Shown: positions 1 through 10,245 of the stretch, in pieces
Layout of the letters: each line of letters opens with the position of its first letter
Numbering within the stretch: the stretch's first letter is position 1
NCBI GenBank assembly: GCA_963921795.1
Contig: OY997649.1
Location: forward strand, 32,544,373-32,608,372
From: Nannobrachium achirus
Lineage: Eukaryota > Chordata > Actinopteri > Myctophiformes > Myctophidae
Length of the DNA: 64,000 bases
Direction: 5' to 3'
Translations under genes and position numbers: made by a program
The notes under the pieces: model-generated
What the model was told of the DNA's origin: nothing
Seen by the model: the letters and a program-made list of their open reading frames with translations, nothing else
Database searches by the model: none

Positions 1-210
1 AGCACTCTGAATGGTATCAACCACTTCAGAAGAAAAACCGGCTGCCAGCAGGTTTAACCTTTCACGTGCCAAACCCACAGGTCTAGGACCTGCAGGTCTT
101 GGTGGAAGATCTCCCCCCTGGCCTGACTCAACAGGTCCCTGCACTGAGGCAGCTGCCAACCCGGTTCGCAAAGGAGAGGGGCGATCGCCGATCTCCACGT
201 GCCCTTGTAG
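1..210 (-). CDS. Tyrosine recombinase ORF, N-terminal fragment (partial, runs off left edge)
   Basis: On the minus strand a frame different from that of the pol ORF stays open from about 210 down to position 1 and overlaps the last 50 or so codons of pol. Near the edge it reads LLAAGFSSEVVDTIQSA, the kind of leader that precedes the core-binding domain of DIRS recombinases. In the DIRS order this enzyme integrates the circular DNA copy without making target duplications. The catalytic R-H-R-Y domain is outside the window. The start codon is not resolved; expression by a separate start or by frameshifting from pol is possible. The call rests on position and this short match, so it is good but not certain. 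Confidence 0.6.
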
Positions 211-1649
211 GGAGCCACCAGGAGCATCTCCAGACCGAACCTCCTGACTCTCTCCAGAGTGGGTCGGATTAAGTCGAAGGGGGGAAACGCGTACAGTAGA
301 CCTCTCGGCCACGTGTGCGCTAAGGCGTCCAACCCCAAGGGGGGACTGCCCTTCACCGCGAAGAACAACGGACACTTCGTATTCTCCGCTGACGCAAACA
401 GGTCCGCCACTGGCTGACCAAACTTGCGAAAAATCTGGCTCACCACCCTGGGGTGGAGAGACCAATCCTCGTAGCGAGGACCTCCCCTGGACAGGAGATC
501 TGCTCCGCTGTTGAGGAGACCTGGGACGTGTGAGGCCCTGATCGACTTGAGGCGCGACAAGCACCAAACCGTCAATTCTCGAGCCAGACGGTCCAGTGGC
601 AACGACGACAGGCCCCCCTGTTTGTTGACATAAAACATGGCCGTCGTATTGTCTGTCCTGACCAGGACGTGACAATGCAAAATCCAAGGCTCGAAATGCT
701 TGAGCGCCAGGAGTATAGCCATCAACTCCAAATAGTTGATGTGACGACCCCTCATCTCCAGAGGCCAAAGCCCCTGCGCTGTGCGCCCCTCGAAAGTGGC
801 TCCCCATCCACTGAGACTGGCGTCTGTCGTGATCGACTTGTGGGAAACCACCTCGCCAATCGAGACTCCGCTGGTGAGGAACCCCTCCACCAGCCACGGA
901 GACAGGGCGATCGCGCAGGAAGGGGAAACCGTAACCTTCTTGTACTTCAAGGAGGGCGGGATCCCGAGGGATAACATCCATCTTTGAAAAGGTCTCATAT
1001 GAAACCTGCCCAAACGCAACAGATGTACTGCGGAAGCCATCATTCCCGTCAGTACCATGCAACTCCTGTAAGTGACCTCCTGGCCCACTTGAAAGGAGTC
1101 GAGACATTCCCGAAACCTGTCCACCCTCTCCTCTGAGAGACGGGCCGACATGTCGGATGAGTCCAGAAGGACCCCAATGAATGTAAGACGACTTGCTGGA
1201 GTCAGCATGCTCTTGCCGTGGTTGACTATGAAACCTAAGGCCTTCAGGTGAGCCAAAACCACTTGTGTGTGACGCGCCACTTCGTGGGCGGAGCTCGCTG
1301 AAATCATCCAATCGTCGATGTACGTCGCCAACCTGACGCCCTGCTGTCTCAGCGGGGCGATGGCTGCTTCGGTCACTTTCACGAAAACCCTCGGGCTCAG
1401 TGACAGACCGAAAGGGAGTACTGTATACTCGTACAGGCGACCCTCGAAGGCGAACCGAAGGAATTTCCTGTGTGGGGGATAAATCTGGACGTGCTGATAA
1501 GCATCCTTCAGATCCACTGAACAGTGGAAATCCCCTTGCCTGACCGACCGTAACATGGTGGGTACTGTTAGCATCCTGAAAACGTATTTCTTCAGGTACA
1601 CGTTTAGTGCCTTTAGGTCCAGGATGGGACGTAGCCCCCCCCCTTTTTG
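54..1649 (-). CDS. DIRS pol, 3' part: reverse transcriptase palm, RNase H and methyltransferase-like domain
   Basis: This frame carries the catalytic part of pol and ends with TAA at 54-56. Numbering on the long open frame that starts at 3293: RT motif A SVDLKDAY (residues 592-599), motif B LPFGLSLSPR (626-635), motif C YIDD (658-661), then RNase H with D824, E856, D881 and D932 all present. From about residue 955 follows a DIRS methyltransferase-like domain with VADLFAS and YAFPPFDL. These act in reverse transcription and RNA removal; the role of the methyltransferase-like domain in DIRS is unsettled. The segment upstream of 1649 in this frame is not pol: the RT N-terminus lies in the next frame, so the gene is broken or shifts frame at the G run 1635-1643. 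Confidence 0.9.
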   Translation of the reverse strand, partial: QKGGGLRPILDLKALNVYLKKYVFRMLTVPTMLRSVRQGDFHCSVDLKDAYQHVQIYPPHRKFLRFAFEGRLYEYTVLPFGLSLSPRVFVKVTEAAIAPLRQQGVRLATYIDDWMISASSAHEVARHTQVVLAHLKALGFIVNHGKSMLTPASRLTFIGVLLDSSDMSARLSEERVDRFRECLDSFQVGQEVTYRSCMVLTGMMASAVHLLRLGRFHMRPFQRWMLSLGIPPSLKYKKVTVSPSCAIALSPWLVEGFLTSGVSIGEVVSHKSITTDASLSGWGATFEGRTAQGLWPLEMRGRHINYLELMAILLALKHFEPWILHCHVLVRTDNTTAMFYVNKQGGLSSLPLDRLARELTVWCLSRLKSIRASHVPGLLNSGADLLSRGGPRYEDWSLHPRVVSQIFRKFGQPVADLFASAENTKCPLFFAVKGSPPLGLDALAHTWPRGLLYAFPPFDLIRPTLERVRRFGLEMLLVAPYKGTWRSAIAPLLCEPGWQLPQCRDLLSQARGEIFHQDLQVLDLWVWHVKG

Positions 1650-2956
1650 GGCACCAGGAAATAACGGCTCCAAAATCCCATGCGGGATTGGGTCCTGTCC
1701 AGCTCCACTATAGCACCCTTGCTTAGCAATGAGCTGATCTCTTCTCTCAAAAGACTTGCTTTTAAACCACGTGCTCTGGTATGAATAACCCTGCTCGAAA
1801 GCGGGGGTATATCTGCGAACTGTAACCTGTAACCCCTGGTTATCGTTCGAAATACCCAATGGCTCGGGTTGCATAACTTCCACTGGCGCGCACAGCGTGC
1901 TAGCGTGTTTTGAGCGAGAGAAACCCCACCACTGTGCTTCCGTGACGGCGGAGCTTTTTGGCGGCCGGACCGGAAGTGGGGAACCTGCGTATCCGTATCC
2001 GGAACGACCGGATGCGGAGCGCAAGGGTTCAATAGGCCGCATGGCGGAAACACCTTCTGGTTGTACCGCTTGACTAGCGGAGCTATTTTGCGGCGGGACC
2101 GGAAGTGGGGAACCTGCGTATCCGTATCCGGGACACCCGGATGCGGAGCGCGGGGGTTCAATAGGCCGCAAGGTGGGAACACCTTCCGATTGTACCGCTT
2201 GACTAGCGGAGCTCTTTTGCGGCCGGACCGGAAGCGGGGAGCTAGCGAATCCGTATCCGGTGAAACCGGAAGCGTTCGGTTTTGGCTCGATAGAGCGACA
2301 GGAAGAGCAAAGCGATTCGACTGATAAACAGACTCGCCCACAACTAAAGCATTCTCCCCTGACAGGAGAGGAACTTTTACGTTTAATACCTGCTCTAAGG
2401 CCTTTATGCTTGTCCCTTGACCCGGGCTCATAGTAGGCCGACAGAATTTCTGACTCAAGGTTAAATTCATAGCATCGCTCACGCGAGGGAAAATCCACTC
2501 GCGCGCATGAGGAACCATATAATTGTTTGACGTTAACATTACTGGTTGCTGATAAAACCTCTGACTGATTAAAGAGTCCTGACGGGACTCCATCATTCTT
2601 ACAGGAGGCATGCATAAAGGATTCATATTGTCGACGCGAGGGATATCCCACTCGCGCGCTTGAGGAACCACATAATTGTTTGACAATAACATTACTGGTT
2701 TCTGATAAAACCTGTGATTGATTATCGAGTCCTGACAGGACTTCATCATTACTACAGGAGGCATGCACGATGGGGTCGTCTGTGCTAGTGCGAGAGAGTT
2801 GGACAGAGACAGACTTTGTTCTTTCAACATGTTTATTGTCGACACAGGAGGCATCAAAATTAACATTTTCATTTCCCCGACACGGGGTACCGAAAAAACG
2901 CCCTCGTTTGGGGGGAGGGGGACCGAGAGACACCTCGGACCCCCGCCCCAGCACAA
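1613..2956 (-). CDS. DIRS pol, 5' part: linker with repeats and RT N-terminus, frame ends at a G run
   Basis: This 447-codon frame starts at an ATG 17 bases after the Gag stop. Its last 80 residues are typical of the start of DIRS reverse transcriptases: W..TITRGYRLQF, then LLREEISSLLSKGAI and GFWSRYFLVPKKGGG, directly before the RT palm that continues in the neighbouring frame. It stops 10 codons after the G run at 1635-1643, so a one-base difference in that run separates the two parts. The linker holds about two and a half copies of a 43-residue unit (key words KVFPPCGLLNP, VPDTDTQVPHF) and, further upstream, two copies of a 51-residue unit (CMPP...QD..I..RFYQ.PVML). Both repeat sets are coding minisatellites of 129 and 153 bases. 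Confidence 0.8.
   Translation of the reverse strand: MCWGGGPRCLSVPLPPNEGVFSVPRVGEMKMLILMPPVSTINMLKEQSLSLSNSLALAQTTPSCMPPVVMMKSCQDSIINHRFYQKPVMLLSNNYVVPQAREWDIPRVDNMNPLCMPPVRMMESRQDSLISQRFYQQPVMLTSNNYMVPHAREWIFPRVSDAMNLTLSQKFCRPTMSPGQGTSIKALEQVLNVKVPLLSGENALVVGESVYQSNRFALPVALSSQNRTLPVSPDTDSLAPRFRSGRKRAPLVKRYNRKVFPPCGLLNPRAPHPGVPDTDTQVPHFRSRRKIAPLVKRYNQKVFPPCGLLNPCAPHPVVPDTDTQVPHFRSGRQKAPPSRKHSGGVSLAQNTLARCARQWKLCNPSHWVFRTITRGYRLQFADIPPLSSRVIHTRARGLKASLLREEISSLLSKGAIVELDRTQSRMGFWSRYFLVPKKGGGYVPSWT
1929..2291 (-). repeat. Tandem 129-base coding repeat inside DIRS pol linker
   Basis: About 2.8 units of 129 bases. Both the pol frame and the overlapping frame stay open through all units because 129 is divisible by three. 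Confidence 0.85.
2463..2765 (-). repeat. Tandem 153-base coding repeat inside DIRS pol linker
   Basis: Two diverged units; the second begins at the repeated bases for HASC/CMPP near 2765 and 2612. Also frame-neutral in length. Confidence 0.75.
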
Positions 2957-2973
2957 TTCCCCTCTTCAGAGTG

Positions 2974-4923
2974 TCATTTGCGCTGTCCCCTACCGCGGCC
3001 ACCGCGGTATGAAGACTGCTGCCTGCCATCCTTGGACGGGCGGCGCGGCTGAGCGCGCTCGGGAACCACAGCCTTGCTGCGGGGCCTGTCAGGCGCCCTG
3101 GCTGCAGAGGCTCCCCTGGAGGAAGACGAGTGCTTCTTAAAAGAAGCAGAGCGGCCCCTTTCCTTGGCGCGGGAGGAGCGGGACGTCCTCCTAGCTTGCT
3201 GCGGTTCATCCTGTGGCACTGTGGTGGACTCGACGATGTCCTTAGCCGCCTTGAAGAAGGTAACTCTACCCTGCAGCAGCTCCAAGCCCCCACCCATGAG
3301 GGTGGTGGGACTGTTCTCCATGTTTATGAGAGACTTGTACATCTCCCCGCGAGGACCTAGAGGCTTCTCGCCCACGTCCCTCTTAGGCTCGAGGTCGACA
3401 TAGTCGAGCCAGCGGGCTCTCTCAGACTGGAGGTTGTAGTCCATGGACCTGCCCATCCACTTAACCGCATGCCAATTGACCTTCAGCATGATGTCAAATA
3501 GAGTGTTGAGTTCAGCTGTGTGCTCCCCCGTGGGCAGACCTTTGACCAGGTCCTTGGTGGAAGCGAGCAAGAGCTGGATCAGATTTAGGTCCTTAGCGGC
3601 CAGAGCAGCGGACCGGTAGGCGTTACGAGCCCTGTCCGACTGTAGCTTGTCCTCCAGGACAGTGAACCCCGGCGGGTTGGTGCCGACGGGGCCAACAAAC
3701 GGCCCGTTTTTAGCCGTGCCTACATCTTTGTACTGGGGTCTGACAGAACTCAGGAAAGATTGTGCCAACAGGTGGTCCAGGTTAGGGCAGGTGGACATGC
3801 CTGCCTCCGCACCGCCCACCAAATCCAACACAGAAAAAGGCAGCTTCCTGGGGTCTTTATGTGTCTTCCATGAGGAATGGAGGGCCTTGGTGAAACCTTT
3901 CACCAGCGGCAGCCTGGAGAGGACATACGGGGCGGGAACCGAAGGCTCCTGCCCGGGCATTTCATCATCATCCTCGGCCTCTTCAGAGGGGAGAGGAGGT
4001 GGCAACTCCTCTCCAACTCTGGCCAGAGCTCTCATGTAGACTGTGAGATGATCCAGCATTTCTGCTGCAGAATCGACGTCCTCTGCTCCCGCTTCACTCG
4101 CTTGACTGGCGGGTGGAGGGGCAGTGGTGCCTGAGGAGGCTTGGGAGCTCCCTGCGGCGTCCAGTTGACGTGCTGGAGCCGCAGGGGCATTACCTTTCAC
4201 AGTGACCGTGAGTCGAGAACCCTCGTCATCGACGGAGTCCTCCTCCTCCTCGGCCGTGTATCCAGAGTATTCAGAACCAGAACCCTCGCTCTGACAGGAG
4301 CTCAGGTCCGACTCTCGCCTGAAGGTCTGGACTGTTTTGGTGATGCTCACGTCGAGGGGGACGTCCCCGACGGTCACATCCAAGCGTTTCTTTTTGGGCA
4401 CCGCGCCCGAAGGGGAAAAGGCTACCGGAGATTTCGTCTGGATGTTAGCCTTCTTGGTCGCCTTCTTAGCGGCGACTTCACCAGACCCGCCAGCTCCAGT
4501 GACAGTGGAGCTAGCTGCGGTCGGTTGCGCGGCAGGCGGTGTCTCATGTAGCACGGCGCCATCTTGACTTGGAATGGCGCGCTGGTTGCCAAGCGGATCT
4601 CCGGAAGGCAGCGCCGCACCTTGACCAACGGTGCGGTCCGCCTGGGGAAGGAAAGACTGGGCTGTGGGGTTGAGAGCAGTGGACCCACCTGGTGGAGCGC
4701 AGGCCCCGAGGCCTGCCCTGGCTAGGTAGAACCGGTGTATCAGTACATCGCGGTCGTAGGCCACGCAGCAGTCACAGAAAGGTCCTGCTCTCCCCTGAGG
4801 ACTCAGTGCAGAGAAGGCGTGTGCAACGCCCATGCAGCCGACACAGAGATGGTGAAGATCCTGTCCGTCGATGAGTCCTGGACAGCCTGGACATTGCCTC
4901 GGCAGGAAGGCCAGAGGATCCAT
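2974..4923 (-). CDS. DIRS Gag-like ORF1
   Basis: A 649-residue protein with ATG at 4923-4921 and stop at 2976-2974. The N-terminus has a cysteine/histidine cluster typical of fish DIRS ORF1: CPGCPG (residues 11-16), HHLCVGCMGVAHA (24-36) and CDCC (49-52), a likely zinc-binding fold. A long acidic and serine-rich low-complexity middle (about 80-320) follows, including a run of glutamates. A more ordered central region (about 330-550) precedes a basic C-terminal tail rich in R, S and G that ends in RGGRGRGQRK, suited to nucleic-acid binding. In DIRS elements ORF1 is taken to be the structural nucleocapsid-like protein. It sits directly upstream of pol, with the leader and TATA-like box upstream of it. 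Confidence 0.88.
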   Translation of the reverse strand: MDPLAFLPRQCPGCPGLIDGQDLHHLCVGCMGVAHAFSALSPQGRAGPFCDCCVAYDRDVLIHRFYLARAGLGACAPPGGSTALNPTAQSFLPQADRTVGQGAALPSGDPLGNQRAIPSQDGAVLHETPPAAQPTAASSTVTGAGGSGEVAAKKATKKANIQTKSPVAFSPSGAVPKKKRLDVTVGDVPLDVSITKTVQTFRRESDLSSCQSEGSGSEYSGYTAEEEEDSVDDEGSRLTVTVKGNAPAAPARQLDAAGSSQASSGTTAPPPASQASEAGAEDVDSAAEMLDHLTVYMRALARVGEELPPPLPSEEAEDDDEMPGQEPSVPAPYVLSRLPLVKGFTKALHSSWKTHKDPRKLPFSVLDLVGGAEAGMSTCPNLDHLLAQSFLSSVRPQYKDVGTAKNGPFVGPVGTNPPGFTVLEDKLQSDRARNAYRSAALAAKDLNLIQLLLASTKDLVKGLPTGEHTAELNTLFDIMLKVNWHAVKWMGRSMDYNLQSERARWLDYVDLEPKRDVGEKPLGPRGEMYKSLINMENSPTTLMGGGLELLQGRVTFFKAAKDIVESTTVPQDEPQQARRTSRSSRAKERGRSASFKKHSSSSRGASAARAPDRPRSKAVVPERAQPRRPSKDGRQQSSYRGGRGRGQRK

Positions 4924-4954
4924 GGCGAAGCACTGTAGATAGAGTTAACCAGAA

Positions 4955-5122
4955 GCAGACGAGCTAACAAGCTAACGGCTAAGGCTAGGCCACGCTTGAT
5001 TCGGGCAGGGCCTGAACAAGCGGTAAGCAGTGTAGCTAACGTTAACAATAGCAGACGAGCTAACAAGCTAACGGCTAATGCTATGCCACGCTTGCTTCGG
5101 CGGAGGCCTGAACAAGCAGTAA
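4955..5122 (-). repeat. Tandem duplication of the DIRS 5' leader (96-base period)
   Basis: A segment beginning GCAGACGAGCTAACAAGCTA at 4955 recurs at 5051 with a few substitutions, in the untranslated leader just upstream of the Gag start. Tandem leader units are common in retrotransposon promoters; a promoter role here is inferred. Confidence 0.85.
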
Positions 5123-5328
5123 TAATCCTTTGTTATAAAAGGAAATAACCGTCGATTTAGGACGGAACAAGAATAAGTATTCTTAAGTACGGGTTAATTC
5201 AACACTCGCCAGTGGGCGACTCCAATGCCACCGCTTTAGGCTAATGCGCGAAGAATAATAATACAAGGCTGAGTTTCAACTTATCTGAATGTGATATCGC
5301 AGAGAGTGAAAAGAGGATGTTACTTCCG

Positions 5329-5355
5329 CCTCCGGGGGCTTATATAGCCTGGAGG
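5329..5355 (-). promoter_or_regulatory. TATA-like box of the DIRS element within a small inverted repeat
   Basis: On the minus strand GGCTATATAAGCC lies about 420 bases upstream of the Gag start and is framed by CCTCC/GGAGG arms. Position and sequence fit a core promoter; no experimental support. Confidence 0.5.
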
Positions 5356-5480
5356 CGGGTCACTCCGGTTTGAGTGACAGGCCCTTCCTACCTACGTTAG
5401 TACGGGAGCTGAAGTAGTTTCTCTGAATGATCGCCAGGGGGCGTCATTACCCAAGTGGGAGGTCATCCTGGAATATTGAC

Positions 5481-5562
5481 AGTAAACTAAACTTTTAGAT
5501 GTAGTTAAAAACACAAAACCCCCAAATCTCTATTGTAATGCCTTTAATCCTAGATGTCTGTG

Positions 5563-5648
<86 letters not shown>

Positions 5649-5883
5649 CTTTTTTCTCCAAAGACCCACAGAAGAAATGTGATGATAATAACGTGTTTTC
5701 TTCATTTTGAGGTTAATTTCTTTTCATTCTGACTTGAAACGACAGAAAATGTCCACTTATTTCTTGTGCTGGGCCACAAAGGAGAGGACGAGGGCAGAGG
5801 GAACATAGAGGTCAGGACAAGGAGCAGAAGGAGGAGGGGTGAAGAGGAGGAGGAGTCAAAGGAGAGCATGTGTAAAGACATTA
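5481..5883. other. Intergenic: GT microsatellite and purine-rich sequence
   Basis: Holds a GT run and, at 5770-5870, a G/A-rich stretch. No gene or named repeat recognised. Confidence 0.6.
5564..5646. repeat. (GT)n microsatellite
   Basis: About 83 bases of uninterrupted GT. Confidence 0.98.
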
Positions 5884-8485
5884 AGGGCCCTATTATTAAC
5901 GTCTTAATTAACACAAGGTCTTATTACTTAAATTATACGTGGAGGGGTGACCAATGCCCATTTAGCTAGGGACACAATACAATCATGGCTGCTACAGAAA
6001 GCAGACTTCCCAAGGAATAGGGTGATTTTTATTTTTATTTTGTAATCAACTGAGAATTGACCAAGATATGGCCGAGTCAAACTACAAACTATGTTTGGTT
6101 GTCCTTACAACCAAACATTTCTTTTTGAGCTCAAAACGTGCTCTGATCAGGTCTAAACGGTATGCTTTTTTTATAGTCTACTCACTGCCATCATGCGATT
6201 TTATAGAAAAATATCCAATCCATCCATTATTTCCAACCATAATCTTTTGTAAAATACATGCGTATCTCTCATCGAGTTGTGAAAAAAAAGAAAGCCGCCT
6301 GGGCACTGCCGTTCCAATGAACGAGGCTGAAGTTTGTCCCTCGTTGCACCAGTTATAGAGCATAGAAATGGAGAAACTAGATCCAGGCATAGAACATTAC
6401 CAGAAAAGTGATCCCGCCGCAATTATTGTTTATGTGTGCTCAAGATTTGAGACTAGCGTTACTAGGGATGGGTATCGTTAAGATTTTAGCGATTCCGATT
6501 CCGATTCCGGTTCTGCTTATCGATCCGGTTCCTTATCGATTCTCTTATCGATTCTCAGCCCCCTCGCCATGCAGGGGGCTGGTCAGAAATAGTGGCCAAT
6601 GGTCTTTTCTACCTCCTCCACTCCTTATTCTCCTCCTGTCATTTTCTTCTTTTTCTAGTTTTTATTTATATTTTTCACCCAAAAAAGCTCAATCCAACGT
6701 CCCGTTTTTGCAGTGCTCAGAATGTGAAGGCACAACTTATTTTTTTTACAGTGTAGCCCTAATATGGATATAATATTGATGCCAGCTGATCATTCACTGA
6801 AAGGCCTAAAGTTAAAAATACATACTACTGTATATAGCCTATATTTGTAATTGCTGTGCCATTGCTGCTATGTCTGTGTCACTGTTAGAGCTGCATGATT
6901 ATGGCAAAAACTTTATTTTAAAATTATGGCTACATATTGAGATAATTTATTTCAAATATTATTAAAAATATTATTATTGAATAAATATTGTTTTAAAACG
7001 ATTGTCTTAAAAGCTAAAATAAATAAGGTTGCATTTGTTGTTTTCAAGGTGAGAAATTTACCTTATGTCACAGTAGTCTGACTCTAGTCTATTCCTTTCA
7101 AATATTTAAGGGCAAAATATTACCTCATGACACTGTTCCTGTTGTTTGGGTTGTAAAACCTCTGTAAGGGACTTAAAATGTTAAATAATACATTTCTGTT
7201 GCTTAATGTACTTTGTGAAACTATCGGAGGATACTATAACGACTTTTAACGGGCTTCACCTGGACATGCATTGATTAATCCAGCGTGCGGACAGACACAC
7301 AACGACACCACGCAAAGTGAACTGACTTTTTTTTTTTTCAACAACAGAGAAACGGGAGGTGGTTTTCCTTTGAAACTGGCTAAAATAAAGGGACATTTAG
7401 GCTATAGGATGGCTTTTTCTGTACCTTGCAGCCTTGCAAGAGCTTTTGCAAAGCTGTTGCTTTCTGTTAAATGACAGTGAAAGTAAACTCCTTCTGCATG
7501 GACCGTCTGGAGGCAGGAAAGCCTGGTGACACAATGCTTTTTTTTTTCTCTTCTTCTTTTTTGAGACGACATTGACAGACACAGGATTATGGAATATATC
7601 CGTACATTGCAAAGGTAACCAGCACCATCTGTATTATGTAGGCTGCCACTATAAAGTAGACTGCCTGCTACTTGTTATGTTTGCTTTAGTTAGTCACAGG
7701 ACCAGAGCATCAGACAACATGTTGGCTGCTTCTAAACAAGGCAGCGCGTCGCGTGTGTGACGTGATGTCATCGCGCATATGCAGGAATCGATAGCAGAAT
7801 CGTTAAGGACATTGGCTAACGATTCCATGGAACCGAACCACGGGCAACCGGTTCTCAACAAGAACCGGTTTTCGATACCCATCCCTAAGCGTTACAGGAG
7901 CTGCTGCTACTGCAGACACCCGCGCCACCCCTCATCTGCTCAGACAGGCTCTGCCGGAGAAAGAACGAACGCTCGGTATGGCGGCGTCGCAGTGTGAAAA
8001 AATAAACACGCGCTAGTTTGGCGGCAAAATAGTTAATTAACATGAACTCTCCCCCATGTGTTAAATATGCTGGCGAGTCTAAGGCCCCGGCTACACAAGT
8101 ATGAATCTTTTCCTGAACGCACATTTGTGTATATCCATATAAAAAAATATCCCGGTCCACACGACAATATTTAGGTTGAGCTCCAACAAGCTTTCCAGGC
8201 CAGTAGGTGGCGCCATGGCAGTAAGCGCACGCACACACACACGTCATCGTTTTCACAGATCTCTGTTTTGCCTGTCTACATAGATCCACTGAATCTGATA
8301 TTTTGGTAAATCTTCGCTTATTTATTAGTTTACAAAAAGATCAGTTTTAGCGGCCGGAATCATTGTTTACGTGTGGCTGAAAGCCCCAAACTTGGTTCAG
8401 CGGATAATAAGGATTGCGCATAAGATGGTGGCGTTATCACTTAATTAACGCAGACCTGGGCATAAGACAATCAAAATAGGGCCCT
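5884..8485. mobile_element. Candidate 2.6-kb DNA transposon with TIR AGGGCCCTATT...GTCTTA
   Basis: Left end AGGGCCCTATTATTAACG and right end, reverse-complemented, AGGGCCCTATTTTGATTG agree over about 23 bases. A relative with the same right-end sequence (TTAAGACAATCAAAAT) is at 18531-19200. No clear target duplication and no transposase frame. A hAT element (6463-7887) is inserted inside. Non-autonomous, class not assigned. Confidence 0.45.
6463..7887. mobile_element. Non-autonomous hAT-like element, perfect 8-bp target duplication
   Basis: Ends TAGGGATGGGTATCG and CGATACCCATCCCTA are inverted, and the 8-bp sequence AGCGTTAC stands on both sides (6455-6462 and 7888-7895). Both features define the hAT superfamily. 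The 1,425-bp interior has short GATTCCGATTCC-type subterminal repeats and no transposase frame. Confidence 0.88.
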
Positions 8486-8612
8486 CAGAGACTGGAGTTG
8501 TGGTGAAATGGACGGACTGCCTGAAGTGTTACTTATGGTTGACCAATGTACCTCAGGGCACTATGCTAGTGTCTTTCTGTTTTCTGTTATTGTGAGGGAA
8601 GCTTTTGCTGAT

Positions 8613-8692
8613 AATAGCCGATCGACAAGCTCACAATGCGTCACAGCTGCGATGCGTTGTGAGTTTGTCGATCTGCTATTTTCTGCGAAAGC
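8613..8692. repeat. Hairpin module copy 1
   Basis: Arms ATAGCCGATCGACAAGCTCA and TGAGTTTGTCGATCTGCTAT around a GC-rich centre. The tag GGGCTTGAGTGGTTAA follows at about 8715-8731. Confidence 0.75.
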
Positions 8693-8897
8693 CTTCCCCA
8701 CACAGCACAGATGCTGGGGCTTGAGTGGTTAATCATTGACTCGATACAAGGACGCATCGCATGCTACCCCCACCTCCCCAATAACCCAAATCAATGGTGG
8801 CATTCAGTGGTTTCGAAACCACAATCTAAAAGATAAGGTGGTGTTTGACTTCGCAAATCAATATTCAAAACAGTGAAGTAGAAACTAAAATATCACA

Positions 8898-8953
8898 CAC
8901 GTACACACGCACGCGCACGCACGCACGCACACGCACACGCACACACACACACA

Positions 8954-9040
<87 letters not shown>
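8898..9040. repeat. Compound (CACG)n/(CA)n microsatellite
   Basis: Interrupted CACG units pass into pure CA from about 8957. Confidence 0.98.
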
Positions 9041-9042
<2 letters not shown>

Positions 9043-9426
9043 TGGCGGCTCTTCTGGTGATTGCGTAGCAATTTATTCAGTCTGCTGACTTTTTTTATTG
9101 TTTCACTTTTCATCCTGAATGGAGCTTCTCAATTTACAAACTTTATGTTATCTCTTTTAACTATGTCTATATAGCTGACACCTCTAAATATATGCATTTT
9201 TCCTTCATAATTGACAACTGGTATTGCACTACTCCATTTGACCCTGATATTTCAGCACTAACTTCTAAAGTTCTGACATAAAAGAGAAGTAGAATGCGTT
9301 ATATGTTCTCAAAGCCACGGTAACAAAGGCAGAAAAAATGATTGGTGAGCCATTATGAAAACCCAGAGAGAGTTTGGGATCATATACTTTTATATAAGTC
9401 AAAAGGTACTCTCTCTCTCTCACACG

Positions 9427-9478
<52 letters not shown>

Positions 9479-9480
9479 CA
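9427..9480. repeat. (CAGG)n microsatellite
   Basis: About 13 CAGG units. Confidence 0.98.
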
Positions 9481-10209
9481 TATAACATTAGAGATCAGTA
9501 TGTGTGTAGGACAGTCTAGGCTAGCCGTTCCTTCTCCCATGTGGATGTGGAGATGTCTGTTCTGTCTGTGAGTTTACACATGCCCACAATCATCAGACAT
9601 TGAGCGTGCATGGAATTCTAATCCAGAGTCGAGGACCCTCACAGTTCTGACTTCAAAGGAAGGACAAGAGAGAGAGGGCAAGAGGGAATGAGAGGGAGAG
9701 AGAGGGAGAAAGAGGTGGCAAGAGCAGATAACATAAGACTGACATAAGTATGTCATTAGACTGGGATACCTGGTTGTTATTTAATGCATGAACACTTTCT
9801 CACACTTAACTGGGTTATTAAGAGTGAGACTTTCCCATGAGATGTTGTTGTTGATTGATTGGGCCTTCATTGCTAGTCATAACCAAAATCCTGAACATAC
9901 TGTACACACTTATAAATATGACATAGAACCCTGTATTTGCCATCTAACATATAATTTTCCGAATGTCTGTCTGTCTGAGTGTCTGTCTGAAACCGCGTTT
10001 CTCCTCAGTGGCTGGAGCAATTGATCTGAAATCGCATCACCATCAGCATATGAACACACCTGACATAACTGTGAAGCCCGTTTGTCACTTTCACAAATCG
10101 TATGCTGTATAATTGCATTTTTATGGTGTATCTATATCTATTTAGCCTACAGTACCTTTTGTGACCACACATGTTAAGGGAGGGGCGCTGTTGTTCAGGC
10201 CATGCACAA

Positions 10210-10210
<1 letters not shown>

Positions 10211-10245
<35 letters not shown>

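Larger units (their letters stand above)
1..5480 (-). mobile_element. DIRS-type tyrosine-recombinase retrotransposon, 5' two thirds, cut by window edge
   Basis: The element is read on the minus strand: promoter and leader near 5480-4924, Gag-like ORF, pol ORF (RT, RNase H, methyltransferase-like domain), then the first codons of a recombinase frame at the left edge. This gene order and the DIRS-style RT and RNase H motifs identify the order DIRS (tyrosine recombinase, no integrase). The right boundary is inferred from where element-like sequence stops before a GT microsatellite; terminal inverted repeats could not be checked because the other end lies outside the window. Protein domains are well preserved, so the copy is fairly young, but pol has one frame break at a G run (1635-1643). 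Confidence 0.9.

Noticed and set aside
54-3293. Treating the whole 1079-codon open frame as the DIRS pol protein
   Set aside because: The part upstream of about 1649 in this frame lacks RT motifs, while the neighbouring frame has the conserved RT N-terminus and starts just after the Gag stop.
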